From VRUE01 sp963732225 (lineage in GTDB: Bacteria; Actinomycetota; Thermoleophilia; Solirubrobacterales; 70-9): a stretch of 64,000 nt of DNA. The notes below the pieces were generated by a model that was given only the letters and a program-made list of their open reading frames with translations, had not been told where the DNA came from and searched no databases. Below are positions 52,993 through 61,615 of this stretch, piece after piece. The stretch is taken from the NCBI GenBank assembly GCA_963732225.1, contig CAVSYR010000002.1, positions 930,001-994,000 of the forward strand, read 5' to 3'. Both the position numbers and the translations under genes were made by a program. The stretch's first letter is position 1. The number at the start of each line of letters is the position of its first letter.

Positions 52993-53900
52993 TCCACACG
53001 AAGAGCGGCGCCGCGGCGCTCTCGATCGCCTCGAACGCGCTGCTGATCGCGATCAAGCTGGCAGCCGGGGCGATCACCGGCTCGATCGCGATTCTCACCG
53101 AGGCCGTTCACTCGCTGATCGACCTCGTCGCCTCGATCGTCGCCTTCATCTCGGTCCGCAAGGCCGACGAGCCGGCCGACGCCGACCACCCTTACGGCCA
53201 CGAGAAGGTCGAGAGCCTGGCGGCGACGATCGAGGGACTGCTGATCCTGGTCGGTGCCGGGATCATCATCTACGAGGCGACGCACAGACTCGTAGTTGGC
53301 TCCAGCGTCGAAACGCTCGGTGTGGGCATCGCCGTGATGGGGTTCTCAGTGGTTGCCAACCTGGTCGTCTCGACGGTGCTTGCCCGGCAGGCAAAGGTGT
53401 ACGACTCGCCGGCGCTGGAAGGCGACGCCTCGCACCTGCGCACCGACGCGATGACCTCGGCCGGCGTGCTGGTCGGACTGGCGCTGGTCCAGATCACCGG
53501 CAACGCCGCCTTTGACTCGATCACCGCGCTGGCGGTCGCCGCCGCGATCGTCGTCGCCGGCGTCCGCATCGTCAGACGCTCCTCCGGCGTGCTCGTCGAC
53601 GAAGCCCTGCCCGACGCGGAGATGGATCAGATCGAGGCGGCAATCGCCGCCGCTCGCACCGAGGAGGTCGCCGGGTACCACAAGCTGCGCGCCCGCCGAG
53701 CCGGCAGCCGCCGCTACATCGATCTCCACGTTCAGTACCGGTCAGGCACCAGCCTCGAGCGCGCTCACGAGCTGGCCCACGCGATGCGCGCCTCGATCGA
53801 GACGCAGATTCCGCGTGCCGAGGTGCTGATCCACGTCGAGCCCGAGACCTCGCTTCGCGACCCCGAGCGAGCTCGCTCGGGCCCCTTCCGCGCGGGCTAG
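52989..53900 (+). CDS. Cation diffusion facilitator (CDF) metal transporter
   Basis: 303 residues. Six membrane helices; zinc-type transport sites HSLID in helix 2 and HLRTD in helix 5, then a cytoplasmic ferredoxin-like domain of about 90 residues. Exports divalent metal (Zn, Fe or Mn) by proton exchange. ATGA overlap with rdgB. A His-poor C-terminus gives no metal clue. Confidence 0.92.
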   Translation: MIHTKSGAAALSIASNALLIAIKLAAGAITGSIAILTEAVHSLIDLVASIVAFISVRKADEPADADHPYGHEKVESLAATIEGLLILVGAGIIIYEATHRLVVGSSVETLGVGIAVMGFSVVANLVVSTVLARQAKVYDSPALEGDASHLRTDAMTSAGVLVGLALVQITGNAAFDSITALAVAAAIVVAGVRIVRRSSGVLVDEALPDAEMDQIEAAIAAARTEEVAGYHKLRARRAGSRRYIDLHVQYRSGTSLERAHELAHAMRASIETQIPRAEVLIHVEPETSLRDPERARSGPFRAG

Positions 53901-53918
53901 GCGGCACGACATACCTTG

Positions 53919-54077
53919 GAAAAGAGCCTGGCCGTCCTCCAGTCGAATTAGGTCGCACGCGCCCGCCTTTGGCGGCCGCTTAGCGACAATCTGCCAGCGC
54001 GGCTTCGCCGCGCCTAGAAACTCGAGTGCAGCGGCCGCTTCGCGAACATTCGCCTGGAGGACGGCCAGACTCTTTTC
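53919..54077. repeat. Long inverted repeat A (24-nt arms)
   Basis: Arms 53919-53942 and 54054-54077 are complementary over 24 nt with one mismatch, starting 18 nt after the CDF stop. The 111-nt interior holds smaller hairpins (CGCGGC-TTC-GCCGCG near 54000) and a degenerate direct repeat GCGGCCGCTT-N-GCGA (near 53973 and 54031). No reading frame looks coding. The whole 53901-54278 interval is gene-free. Confidence 0.8.
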
Positions 54078-54202
54078 AACGTAACCGAGTCACCCAAGCT
54101 CACGGAACGCCCCTCGACTTCCAAGCTTGCGAGAGATCCGTAGCCACGGGAGCTTCCTGAGCGGAGGGCTTGGCCGAGCTCCCTGTCGAGTTGCCTCGCG
54201 TG

Positions 54203-54274
54203 GGAGGGGCGCTGGGGTGTCCTTCCCAGGAACTCCCGCGAAGCGGCCTGGGAAGGACACCCCAGCGCCCCTCC
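54203..54274. repeat. Long inverted repeat B (28-bp perfect arms)
   Basis: Arms 54203-54230 and 54247-54274 are perfectly complementary over 28 bp around a 16-nt loop, with no T run on either side. It would form an exceptionally stable RNA hairpin or DNA cruciform. It begins 5 nt after the stop of the small minus-strand gene at 54279. Between repeats A and B further complementary runs occur (CTCGAC/GTCGAG, CCAAGC/GCTTGG, GGGAGCT/AGCTCCC). Confidence 0.85.
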
Positions 54275-54278
54275 GTCC

Positions 54279-54428
54279 CTAAGGACTCGGCAGCAAGTTC
54301 ACCGCCGCGGCCAAGCCCACGGCGCCCACGGTGATCGAGTAACCGGTGTAGCCGCTGATCGCGAAGAGGACCACGGCGATCGCGCAGATTGAGACGACGG
54401 TGATCCAGGAAGCTCGGGCCAGGGACAC
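54279..54428 (-). CDS. 49-residue hydrophobic membrane protein
   Basis: GTG at 54428, TAG at 54281-54279. Two hydrophobic stretches (about residues 8-25 and 31-46: ITVVSICAIAVVLFAISG and SITVGAVGLAAAVNLL), so one or two membrane spans. Start is 20 nt from the divergent gene at 54449. Codons show the local GC3 bias. No family recognised. Confidence 0.5.
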   Translation of the reverse strand: MSLARASWITVVSICAIAVVLFAISGYTGYSITVGAVGLAAAVNLLPSP

Positions 54429-54448
54429 GGGTCGCTATTTTGGCCGAG

Positions 54449-54835
54449 ATGCCCGACGGTGAGACGAGCGAGGCGGTATCGGCCGATGCGGCCGCCAGTG
54501 CGTTGGCCTATCTGACAGAGATGTCGCCCGACCTGCGCGGGGGCGCGATCCTCGAGTCCGGCGGCTCGGTTCTTGCCGCCAGCGACCGCCCTGAGCGCTG
54601 GCGCGAGGACGTCGAGACCTTGCTCGAGGTTGCCGACGGTGCTGGCGGTGAGCCGGTTGAGCAGGCCCACATCGCCACCGAGCAGGGCGAGGTCTTCGCC
54701 GTTCGCCATGCGGGGATGACGGCGATCGCGGTAACCGACCGCTTCGCCCTCGCCTCGCTGCTCTTCTTCGACATGCGCGCCGTGCTTCGCGACCTCAGCG
54801 AGGGCGGCGACGGAAAGGGCCTCGATGCCACCTAA
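54449..54835 (+). CDS. Roadblock/LC7-like protein
   Basis: 128 residues from ATG 54449 (a TTG 9 nt earlier is possible). Predicted alpha/beta pattern with GGAILESGGSVLAASDRPERW, EVFAVRHAGMTAIAVTDRFALASLLFFDMR resembling roadblock/LC7-like regulators, though weakly. Overlaps the next gene by 11 nt. Confidence 0.6.
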   Translation: MPDGETSEAVSADAAASALAYLTEMSPDLRGGAILESGGSVLAASDRPERWREDVETLLEVADGAGGEPVEQAHIATEQGEVFAVRHAGMTAIAVTDRFALASLLFFDMRAVLRDLSEGGDGKGLDAT

Positions 54836-55049
54836 GCCACACCGGATCCTGCTTGACCGCGTCTCCGGCTACGCCGACGAGGCGGCCGCCTACATGCGCC
54901 GCCGCCGCGTTTCCCGCCAGCCGTTCGCGCGGCTCTATTACTCCGAGGGCCGGGCCAGCGACCATGCCGGTGACTCGCTCGCCGGTGCCGAGCTCTTTGT
55001 TGCCGCGGGGCGCTTGATCGAGGTCGCCGGGAAGCGACCGAAGCCATGA
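54825..55049 (+). CDS. Small protein between roadblock-like gene and tldD
   Basis: 74 residues, basic and partly helical, no recognised domain. It overlaps both neighbours (11 nt before, 4 nt after as ATGA), so all belong to one transcript ending with tldD-tldE. Confidence 0.6.
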   Translation: MPPKPHRILLDRVSGYADEAAAYMRRRRVSRQPFARLYYSEGRASDHAGDSLAGAELFVAAGRLIEVAGKRPKP

Positions 55050-56431
55050 GTGAGCTGATCGACGCCGAGGTGGCCGAGCGCGTGCTCGCTGCGGCGCTTG
55101 CCAACGGCGGCGATTTCGCCGAGGTCTTCGCCGAACGCAGCGCCGGGCTGACGATGGCGATCGACGAGTCGCGGGTAGAAGCCGTGCAGGCGGGTGCGGC
55201 CGCGGGTGCCGGGGTGCGGGTGATCAGCGGTGCGACCACCTACTTCTCCCACGTTGACGGGCTTGACCCCGCCGACATCGAGCGCGCCGCCGGCGAGGCG
55301 GCAGCGGCACTGCGCGCCGAGCGGGCCGAGCCACGGCCGCTGAGCGCCACGCGGACCGAGCCGCTGCCGATCGAGGTGGCGCCGGCCGAGGTCCCGGCCG
55401 AGCGCAAGGCGGCGCTGCTGCGCGAGCTGGACCAGCGCGGTCGCGGTGCGGGCGCGGAGATCGCCCAATTCACCGCCTCCTACGCCGAGATCCACCGCGA
55501 GGTCAGCGTCGCCAACTCCGAGGGCCTTTTCACCGGCGACGATCGCACCCGGGTGCGCATCGGTGCCCAGGCCGTGGCGCGGCGCGACGGCACGGTCGAG
55601 ACGGGGGCCGAGACGCTCGGCGCTCACCGCGGCTTCGAGCTCTTCGACAACGATCCCGGCTCGATTGCAGACGATGCCTCGCGCAAGGCGCTGACCCTGC
55701 TCGACGCCGGTCCGGCTCCGGCCGGCTCGATGCCGGTGGTCGTCGGCGGTGGCTTCGGCGGCGTCCTCTTCCACGAGATGACCGGCCACGGGCTCGAGGC
55801 CGATCACATCCAGAAGGGCGCCAGCGTCTACGTCGGCAAGCTCGGCGAGCAGGTCGCACAGCCGCTGCTGACCGCCTACGACGACGGTCGCCTGCCCAAT
55901 GAGTGGGGCAGCGACGCGATCGACGACGAGGGAGTGCCGACCCAGAAGACCCGGGTGATCGAGGAGGGGCGCCTGACCGCCTTCCTCTACGACGGCGTCA
56001 CCGCCCGTCGCGAAGGTGCTGCCTCAACCGGCAACGGCCGCCGCGAGAGCTTCCGCCACCTGCCGGTGCCGCGCATGACCAACACCTACATCGCCCCCGG
56101 CGATGCCGAGCCCGAGGCGATGATTGCCGAGGTCGAGCGCGGCTTCTACGCCGTCTCCTTCGCCGGCGGCCAGGTCGATCCGGCCACCGGCGACTTCGTC
56201 TTCGGCGTCTCCGAGGGCTACCTGATCGAGGCAGGGCGAGTTACCCGGCCCTGCCGCGGCGCGACCCTGATCGGCAACTGCCTCGAGGCGCTGGCGGCGA
56301 TCGACGCCGTCGGCAACGACTTCGAGATGAAGACCGGCATCTGCGGCAAGGCCGGCCAGCGAGTGCCGGTCGGAACCGGCCAGGGCCACGTTCGCATCCA
56401 GGCGATGACGGTGGGGGGGACCGAGGTTTGA
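55046..56431 (+). CDS. tldD: TldD metalloprotease subunit
   Basis: 461 residues. Active subunit of the TldD/TldE protease, which trims unfolded peptides and matures some ribosomal peptides. The zinc motif HEMTGHG at residues 243-249 is intact, followed by the conserved GASTGNGRR-like stretch. Coupled to the pmbA/tldE homologue by a 4-nt overlap. Confidence 0.93.
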   Translation: MSELIDAEVAERVLAAALANGGDFAEVFAERSAGLTMAIDESRVEAVQAGAAAGAGVRVISGATTYFSHVDGLDPADIERAAGEAAAALRAERAEPRPLSATRTEPLPIEVAPAEVPAERKAALLRELDQRGRGAGAEIAQFTASYAEIHREVSVANSEGLFTGDDRTRVRIGAQAVARRDGTVETGAETLGAHRGFELFDNDPGSIADDASRKALTLLDAGPAPAGSMPVVVGGGFGGVLFHEMTGHGLEADHIQKGASVYVGKLGEQVAQPLLTAYDDGRLPNEWGSDAIDDEGVPTQKTRVIEEGRLTAFLYDGVTARREGAASTGNGRRESFRHLPVPRMTNTYIAPGDAEPEAMIAEVERGFYAVSFAGGQVDPATGDFVFGVSEGYLIEAGRVTRPCRGATLIGNCLEALAAIDAVGNDFEMKTGICGKAGQRVPVGTGQGHVRIQAMTVGGTEV

Positions 56432-57813
56432 TCGCCCTGGCGCGTCAGGCGGTCGAAGCGGCGACAGCGGCTGGCGCGAGCGACGCCGAGGCCTACGCGG
56501 TCGAGGACAGCGGCCGCGAGGTGCGCGTCCACGGCGGCGAGGTCGAGAGCCTCAGCGCTGCCACCCAGCGCGGCATCGGCATCCGCGCCTGGATCGGCCA
56601 GCGGGTCGGCTACGCCTACGGCACCGATCTCTCCGCGGCGGGAGTGACGGCGCTGGCCGAGCGGGCCGCGGAAGCGGCGCGGGTCGCCGACGAGGACGAG
56701 TTCGCCGGCCCGCCCGACCCCTCCAGCGCTCCGGTGCGCCTTATGCACGCTGACGGTGCACAAGGCGCACCGGAAGGGGATCTCGTGCTCAGCGATCCGA
56801 CGCTCGACGAGTGGTCGCCTGATCGCCTCGCCGATCTCGCCCTGGCGATCGAGTCCGCCGCGCTCGCGGTCGACTCGCGAATCGCGGGGGTCGAGCAGGC
56901 CGTCTATGCCGATTCCGCTGAGAGCGTCGCCCTCGTCTCCTCGCTTGGAATCGAGGGCGGGTACTCGAGCTCCAGCTGTTACGGCTACGTGCAGGCGCTG
57001 GCGGAGAGCGGCGGTGGTCGCGAGACCGGGCTCGGCTTCGATCTCGGTCGCGGCCCGGCGGCGCTCGACCCGGCCGCGATCGGCCGCGAGGGTGCGCAGC
57101 GCGCCGCCGCGATGATCGGTGCCGGCAAGCCGAAATCGCGCAGCTGTCCGGTGGTCCTCGACCCGACCGTCGCGGCCAGCTTCATCGCCCTGATCGGCAA
57201 TGGCTTGACGGCAAGCGCGGTGCAGCGCGGCCGCTCTCCATTTGCCGAGCGGCTCGGCGAGGAGGTGGCCAATCCGGCCCTTGCGCTGCACGACGACGGG
57301 CTCGATCCCGAGGGCTTTGCCTCGGCCCCGTTCGACGCCGAGGGCGTGCCGCGGCGCCGCACCGCCCTGATCGAGGCCAGCACCCTGCACACCTACCTCT
57401 ACGACACCTACACGGCCAATCGTGGCGCTGCCGCCTCGACCGGCAACGCCAGTCGCAGTGGCTATCGCTCCCAGCCCTCGGTCTCGACCTCCAACCTGAT
57501 CGTCGCGCCCGGCGAGCTCAGCTTTGCCGAGCTTCTGAGCGAGGCTGGCGACGGCATTCTCGTCACCGACGTCGCCGGGCTGCACTCCGGGGTCAACCCG
57601 GTCTCGGGCGTCTTTTCGGTTGGTGCCTCCGGCCGGGTGATACGCGACGGCGAGCTGGCCGAGCCGCTGCGCGAGTTCACGATCGCCAGCGACCTCGTCT
57701 CGATGCTGCGCGCCGTCAAGGCCGTCGGAGCCGACTCGCGCTGGGTGCCTTTTGGCGGCTCGGTGAGGACCCCGTCACTGCTCGTCGGCGAGATGACGGT
57801 CGCGGGATCCTGA
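56428..57813 (+). CDS. pmbA: TldE/PmbA protease subunit
   Basis: 461 residues. Same fold as TldD but with no HExxxH (the matching region reads PTVAASFIALIG), as expected for the non-catalytic partner. C-terminal landmarks TANRGAAASTGNA and LHSGVNPVSGVFSVGASG. The start is TTG, overlapping the tldD stop as TTGA; a longer open frame further upstream is a different frame of tldD. Confidence 0.92.
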   Translation: MIALARQAVEAATAAGASDAEAYAVEDSGREVRVHGGEVESLSAATQRGIGIRAWIGQRVGYAYGTDLSAAGVTALAERAAEAARVADEDEFAGPPDPSSAPVRLMHADGAQGAPEGDLVLSDPTLDEWSPDRLADLALAIESAALAVDSRIAGVEQAVYADSAESVALVSSLGIEGGYSSSSCYGYVQALAESGGGRETGLGFDLGRGPAALDPAAIGREGAQRAAAMIGAGKPKSRSCPVVLDPTVAASFIALIGNGLTASAVQRGRSPFAERLGEEVANPALALHDDGLDPEGFASAPFDAEGVPRRRTALIEASTLHTYLYDTYTANRGAAASTGNASRSGYRSQPSVSTSNLIVAPGELSFAELLSEAGDGILVTDVAGLHSGVNPVSGVFSVGASGRVIRDGELAEPLREFTIASDLVSMLRAVKAVGADSRWVPFGGSVRTPSLLVGEMTVAGS

Positions 57814-57913
57814 GTCCCAAAGGGCTTTTGAGCGCACCCGTCGCGGTCTGACGCCGTGAGCGCTGTTAGATTGCCGCCGATTTCAAACTACCCATCGACG
57901 GAGGAGCTTCGAC

Positions 57914-58192
57914 GTGACTAAGGCTGAGTTTCTGGACCAACTTGCAGGCGACGAGCGGCTGGGCAGCAAGAAAGCCGCCAGCGACGCGGTTGACGCCGTT
58001 CTCGACGCAATCACCGACACGCTGAGCAGCGGCGGCGAAGTCAGCTTCACCGGCTTTGGCAAATTCCACGTCGCCGAGCGCGGCCCGCGCCAGGGCGTCA
58101 ACCCCCGCACCGGCGAGCGGATCACGATCCCGGGCGGCAAGGTGCCGCGCTTCTCCGCCGGTTCGGCGCTGAAGACCAAGGTCAAAGGCTGA
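57914..58192 (+). CDS. HU-family DNA-binding protein
   Basis: 92 residues, GTG start after a GGAGGAG site. Nucleoid protein bending DNA: TKAEFLDQLAGD, VSFTGFGKFHVAERGPRQGVNP and the FSAGSALK tail are typical. It has no long Lys/Ala tail, unlike the HU of many Actinobacteria. The stop overlaps the likely pyrF start. Confidence 0.93.
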   Translation: MTKAEFLDQLAGDERLGSKKAASDAVDAVLDAITDTLSSGGEVSFTGFGKFHVAERGPRQGVNPRTGERITIPGGKVPRFSAGSALKTKVKG

Positions 58193-59076
58193 GCCAAGTC
58201 CCTTTCGCAGATCGGCTTGCGGCGCTCGTCGAAGAGCGCCGCAGTCAGGTCTGCCTTGGCCTCGACCCGGATCCGTCGAAGCTCTCCGGGTCCGCGCCGG
58301 ACGTTCCCACCGCCACGGCCGCAGAGCGCGCGGCCAGGGCGGTGGTCGCGCACTGTTGTTTGCTGATCGAGCAGGCCGGACCGGCCTGCGTCGCGGTCAA
58401 GCCCCAGCTCGCCTGCTTCGAGCGGCTGGGGGCGCCGGGCTGGAGCGCGCTTGCCGAGGTCTGTGCGGCGGCGAGCGACGGCGGACTGCTCGTCATCGCC
58501 GACGGCAAGCGCGGCGATGTTCCCGTCACCGCGGCGGCCTACGCCCAGGCTTTGGTCGGTGAGACGCCGACGCCCTGGGGACCGGTTGCCGGGCTCGGCG
58601 CCGACGCCTTCACCACCAACCCGCTGCTTGGCAGCGATGCCCTCGAGCCGCTGGTCGAGGCGGCTGAGGCGGCCGGCGCCGGCGTCTTCGCGCTGGTGCG
58701 GACGAGCAATCCCGGCGCCGCAGATATCCAGGACCGCCCCGCCCCCGAGCAGCCCCTTCACGAGCGCCTCGCCGAACTGGTCGACGGGCTGGCGCCGCGG
58801 CTGCTCGGCGCCAGCGGGTTGAGCGGGATGGGCGCCGTCGTCGGCGCCACCGCTCCCGAGCACATCGGCCGCCTGCGCTCGCTGATGCCACGCTCGATCT
58901 TCCTCATCCCTGGCGTCGGTGCCCAGGGCGGACGACCGGACGCCCTTGGCCCGGCATTCAGCGCCGGGCCCGCCTCGGCGCTCGTCGCCGCCTCGCGCGG
59001 CATCTCCGCCGCGGAGGATCCGGGGGTGGCGGCGGAGAACCTACGCAGTGCGGTCTGGGATGTTTCGACCGCCTAA
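58189..59076 (+). CDS. pyrF: Orotidine 5'-phosphate decarboxylase (type 2)
   Basis: About 295 residues. Last step of UMP synthesis. Sequence homology begins PFADRLAALVEERRS and VCLGLDPDP; the catalytic IADGKRGDVP is intact, and PGVGAQGG binds phosphate. No ATG, GTG or TTG fits: the conserved N-terminus is preceded only by CTG at 58189-58191, overlapping the HU stop as CTGA. An internal GTG at 58342 would delete the substrate-binding strand and is rejected. Confidence 0.88.
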   Translation: MSQVPFADRLAALVEERRSQVCLGLDPDPSKLSGSAPDVPTATAAERAARAVVAHCCLLIEQAGPACVAVKPQLACFERLGAPGWSALAEVCAAASDGGLLVIADGKRGDVPVTAAAYAQALVGETPTPWGPVAGLGADAFTTNPLLGSDALEPLVEAAEAAGAGVFALVRTSNPGAADIQDRPAPEQPLHERLAELVDGLAPRLLGASGLSGMGAVVGATAPEHIGRLRSLMPRSIFLIPGVGAQGGRPDALGPAFSAGPASALVAASRGISAAEDPGVAAENLRSAVWDVSTA

Positions 59077-59083
59077 AACTGCT

Positions 59084-59103
59084 CTGACCGTATATACGAT
59101 CAG
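59084..59103. promoter_or_regulatory. Palindromic element before the LysM gene
   Basis: CTGACCGTATATACGATCAG has a perfect core palindrome CGTATATACG with outer CTGA/TCAG arms. It sits 30 nt upstream of the LysM-gene ATG, where a promoter is expected, so it is an operator candidate for the LysM-carboxypeptidase-kinase operon. Confidence 0.5.
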
Positions 59104-59133
59104 CGGCGCCCATCCGATCGCCAGTCACGTCCA

Positions 59134-59451
59134 ATGAACAAGCGAACTTCAGCCTCCGCCCGGGTTCTCGCGGTGACCGCCCTGGTCGTCGCCTTCGTCG
59201 TCGCGATCATCGCGATCAGCGGCGCTCTGGGCGGCGGCGACTCGAATGGCTCGGGCAGCGGCAAGCACGGCGGCAAGCAAGCGCACAAGACCCATCACAA
59301 GCACGTTCCCGCCAGCTACGAAATCCAGAGCGGCGACACCTTGATCTCGATCGCTCACCACACCGGCGTGCCGGTGAGGACGATCGAAGAACTCAATCCC
59401 GAAGTCGATCCCCAGATCCTGGTTGCCGGCGAAGAGCTGAAGCTCAGGTGA
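59134..59451 (+). CDS. Membrane-anchored LysM protein
   Basis: 105 residues. N-terminal helix (about 11-32) anchors it or serves as signal peptide; a Gly/Ser/His/Lys linker follows; residues about 60-105 form one LysM domain (YEIQSGDTLISIAHHTGV, then LNPEVDPQILVAGEELKL) binding peptidoglycan. GTGA coupling to the carboxypeptidase gene. Confidence 0.88.
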   Translation: MNKRTSASARVLAVTALVVAFVVAIIAISGALGGGDSNGSGSGKHGGKQAHKTHHKHVPASYEIQSGDTLISIAHHTGVPVRTIEELNPEVDPQILVAGEELKLR

Positions 59452-60629
59452 GCTGGCGCCGCGTCGGCGCCTCGCTGGCGACGGTCCTGCTGTTCCTTGC
59501 GCTGCCGACGGCCAGCCTTGCCAATGGCCCTCAGATCGAGGCTCGCTCCTGGGCCTTGATCGACGCTCGCAGCGGCGACGTCCTCGTCTCCCACGCCGCC
59601 AAGCGCCACCTGCCGATCGCCAGCACCACCAAGCTGATGACCGCTTACGTGGTCCTGCACGAGCTGCCGCTCGACCGCCTGGTCCGCGCCGCTCCCTACG
59701 AAGCCGAATACGGCGAGTCGTTGCTGGGGCTGCGCCCGGGCCAGCGGATCAGCGTGCGCGACCTGCTCTACGGGCTGATCCTGCGCAGTGGCAATGACGC
59801 CGCCTATGACCTCGCGCTTGCTGCCGCCGGCTCGGAGCAGCGTTTCGTCGCCGAGATGAACCGCTACGCGGCGGCGCTCGGCCTCACCGACACCCACTAC
59901 GCGAACCCGATCGGCCTTGATCAGCGCGGCAACTACTCGAGCGCGGCCGACCTCGCGACCCTGACCAGGCACTTGCTGGCGATCCCGGCCTTCGCCAAGA
60001 TCGCTGACTCGCGCAGTGCCGTGCTGCGCAGCGTTCGTCCACGCCGGCGGATCACGACGATCAACGAGCTGCTGCGCATGGCTCCCTGGGTGACCGGGGT
60101 AAAGACCGGCCACACCTTCGGAGCGCTCTACGTCCTCGTCGGCTCGGGGCAGCGCAAGGGGGTCAAGCTGATCTCGGTCGCGGTCGGGGCGCCGACCGAC
60201 GAAGATCGCTTCAGCGACAACATCGACCTGCTCGACTACGGCTTCTCGCTTTACAAGCGGCGGGTCCCGATCAAAGCGGGCGCCGCGCTTGCCGAGCCGG
60301 CAATTCGCTATAGCGGTGGCGAGCTGCCGCTGCGCGCCGCCCGCAGCGTCGCCGTCGGCCTGCGCCGTGACCAGCGCATGAGCGTCGTCGTCAGCGCTCC
60401 GGATGAAGTCGAGGGTCCGATCGAGCGCGGCGCGACGCTGGGTCACGCCAGCGTCTTCGTCGACGGGCGACGGGCAGCATCCGTAACGCTGCGTGCCGCT
60501 CACGCGGTTGCCGAGGCGAGCCTGCTAGAACGAGCCGGCAACTTCCTCGATGACGAGAAGATTCCCGTTGGCATCGCGCTTTGCGTGATACTGATTGGAG
60601 CAGTGCTCTTGAGGCGCTTCTCACGATGA
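59448..60629 (+). CDS. D-alanyl-D-alanine carboxypeptidase (DacA/PBP5-type)
   Basis: 393 residues, GTG start. Signal peptide ends SLA. Penicillin-binding motifs: SxxK in ASTTKLM, SxN in RSGNDA, KTG in GVKTGHT. The C-terminal membrane helix (VGIALCVILIGAVLLRR) anchors it. It trims stem peptides of peptidoglycan; its LysM partner may position it. Followed by a coupled sugar kinase (ATGA). Confidence 0.92.
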   Translation: MSWRRVGASLATVLLFLALPTASLANGPQIEARSWALIDARSGDVLVSHAAKRHLPIASTTKLMTAYVVLHELPLDRLVRAAPYEAEYGESLLGLRPGQRISVRDLLYGLILRSGNDAAYDLALAAAGSEQRFVAEMNRYAAALGLTDTHYANPIGLDQRGNYSSAADLATLTRHLLAIPAFAKIADSRSAVLRSVRPRRRITTINELLRMAPWVTGVKTGHTFGALYVLVGSGQRKGVKLISVAVGAPTDEDRFSDNIDLLDYGFSLYKRRVPIKAGAALAEPAIRYSGGELPLRAARSVAVGLRRDQRMSVVVSAPDEVEGPIERGATLGHASVFVDGRRAASVTLRAAHAVAEASLLERAGNFLDDEKIPVGIALCVILIGAVLLRRFSR

Positions 60630-61582
60630 TCCTCACCGTCACGCTCAACGCCGCGATTGACCGCACCGTCGCGGTACCCAACTTCCGTCTCGGCCATCGC
60701 CACCGGGCGGTCGAGAGCCGCACCGTGGCGGGGGGGAAGGGGATCAACGTCGCCCGCGCCCTGAAGCTGCTCGGCCGACCCGTGATCGCCACCGGCTTCG
60801 CCGGCGGCCCGACCGGCAACCGGTTGCTGGAACAGCTGCGCAAGGAAGCGGTGCTGACCGACTTCACCCGGATCGCCGCCGAGACCCGGATCAACCTCGC
60901 CGTGATCGACCCCACCTCCGGCGAGCAGACCGAGATCAACGAGCGCGGCCCGGCGGTGAGCCCGGAGGAGGTCGAGGCCTTCGTTCAGCGCGTCGGCTAT
61001 CTGGCCGACGGCGCCAAGCTCTGCGTGCTCGCCGGCACCCTGCCGCCGGGCGCCGGCGACGACCTCTACGCCCGCCTGGTCAAGGACCTCGGCGAACGCG
61101 GCCTGCCGGTCGTGCTCGACGCCGAGGGCAGCGCGATGCTGGCCGGACTGCGCGCCGGTGCCTCGGTCGTCACCCCGAACGAGCGCGAGGCCGAGGAGCT
61201 GGTCGGCCAGGAGTTCGCCGACCGCGACGACCTGATCCAGGGGCTCTCCGAGCTGGTCCGCCTCGGCGCCGGCGAGGCCGCGATAACGCGCCCGGACGGC
61301 TGCGTCGCGGTGATCGGAAGTGGGTCTGAGCAGCGCTTTCTCGAGGTGCTGACTGAGCCGCTCGACCCGGTTTCCACAGTCGGCTCCGGCGACGCCTTTC
61401 TGGCCGGCTACGCCGCCGCCCGCTACGACGGCCGCGAGGCCGACGAGTGCCTGGCCTACGGGGTCGCCTGCGGCGCCGAGTCGACCCAGCATTTCGGCGC
61501 CGGCACGGTCGACCGCAACCAGGTCGAGCGCCTGCTCGGCGAGGTCCACGTCCAGGATTTGGAGGTCCCCGCAGAAGTGTAG
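60626..61582 (+). CDS. PfkB-family sugar kinase, 1-phosphofructokinase type
   Basis: 318 residues. Starts MILTVTLNAAIDRT, has the N-terminal GGKGINVARALKLLG and the C-terminal catalytic VGSGDAFLAGY, as in FruK/LacC. The sugar substrate (fructose-1-phosphate, tagatose-6-phosphate or fructose-6-phosphate) is not decided by sequence. No PTS genes are nearby. ATGA overlap with the carboxypeptidase. Confidence 0.87.
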   Translation: MILTVTLNAAIDRTVAVPNFRLGHRHRAVESRTVAGGKGINVARALKLLGRPVIATGFAGGPTGNRLLEQLRKEAVLTDFTRIAAETRINLAVIDPTSGEQTEINERGPAVSPEEVEAFVQRVGYLADGAKLCVLAGTLPPGAGDDLYARLVKDLGERGLPVVLDAEGSAMLAGLRAGASVVTPNEREAEELVGQEFADRDDLIQGLSELVRLGAGEAAITRPDGCVAVIGSGSEQRFLEVLTEPLDPVSTVGSGDAFLAGYAAARYDGREADECLAYGVACGAESTQHFGAGTVDRNQVERLLGEVHVQDLEVPAEV

Positions 61583-61615
61583 GCTGGGGTTTCAACGCCA
61601 CCCTGGAGGACCTAA

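Noticed and set aside
53901..54278. Insertion sequence
   Set aside because: Long inverted repeats are present but no transposase frame or fragment lies between or next to them.
55903..57813. Long frame beginning inside tldD and running through tldE
   Set aside because: The first 175 codons are an Arg-rich alternative frame of tldD; TldE homology starts at the TTG at 56428.
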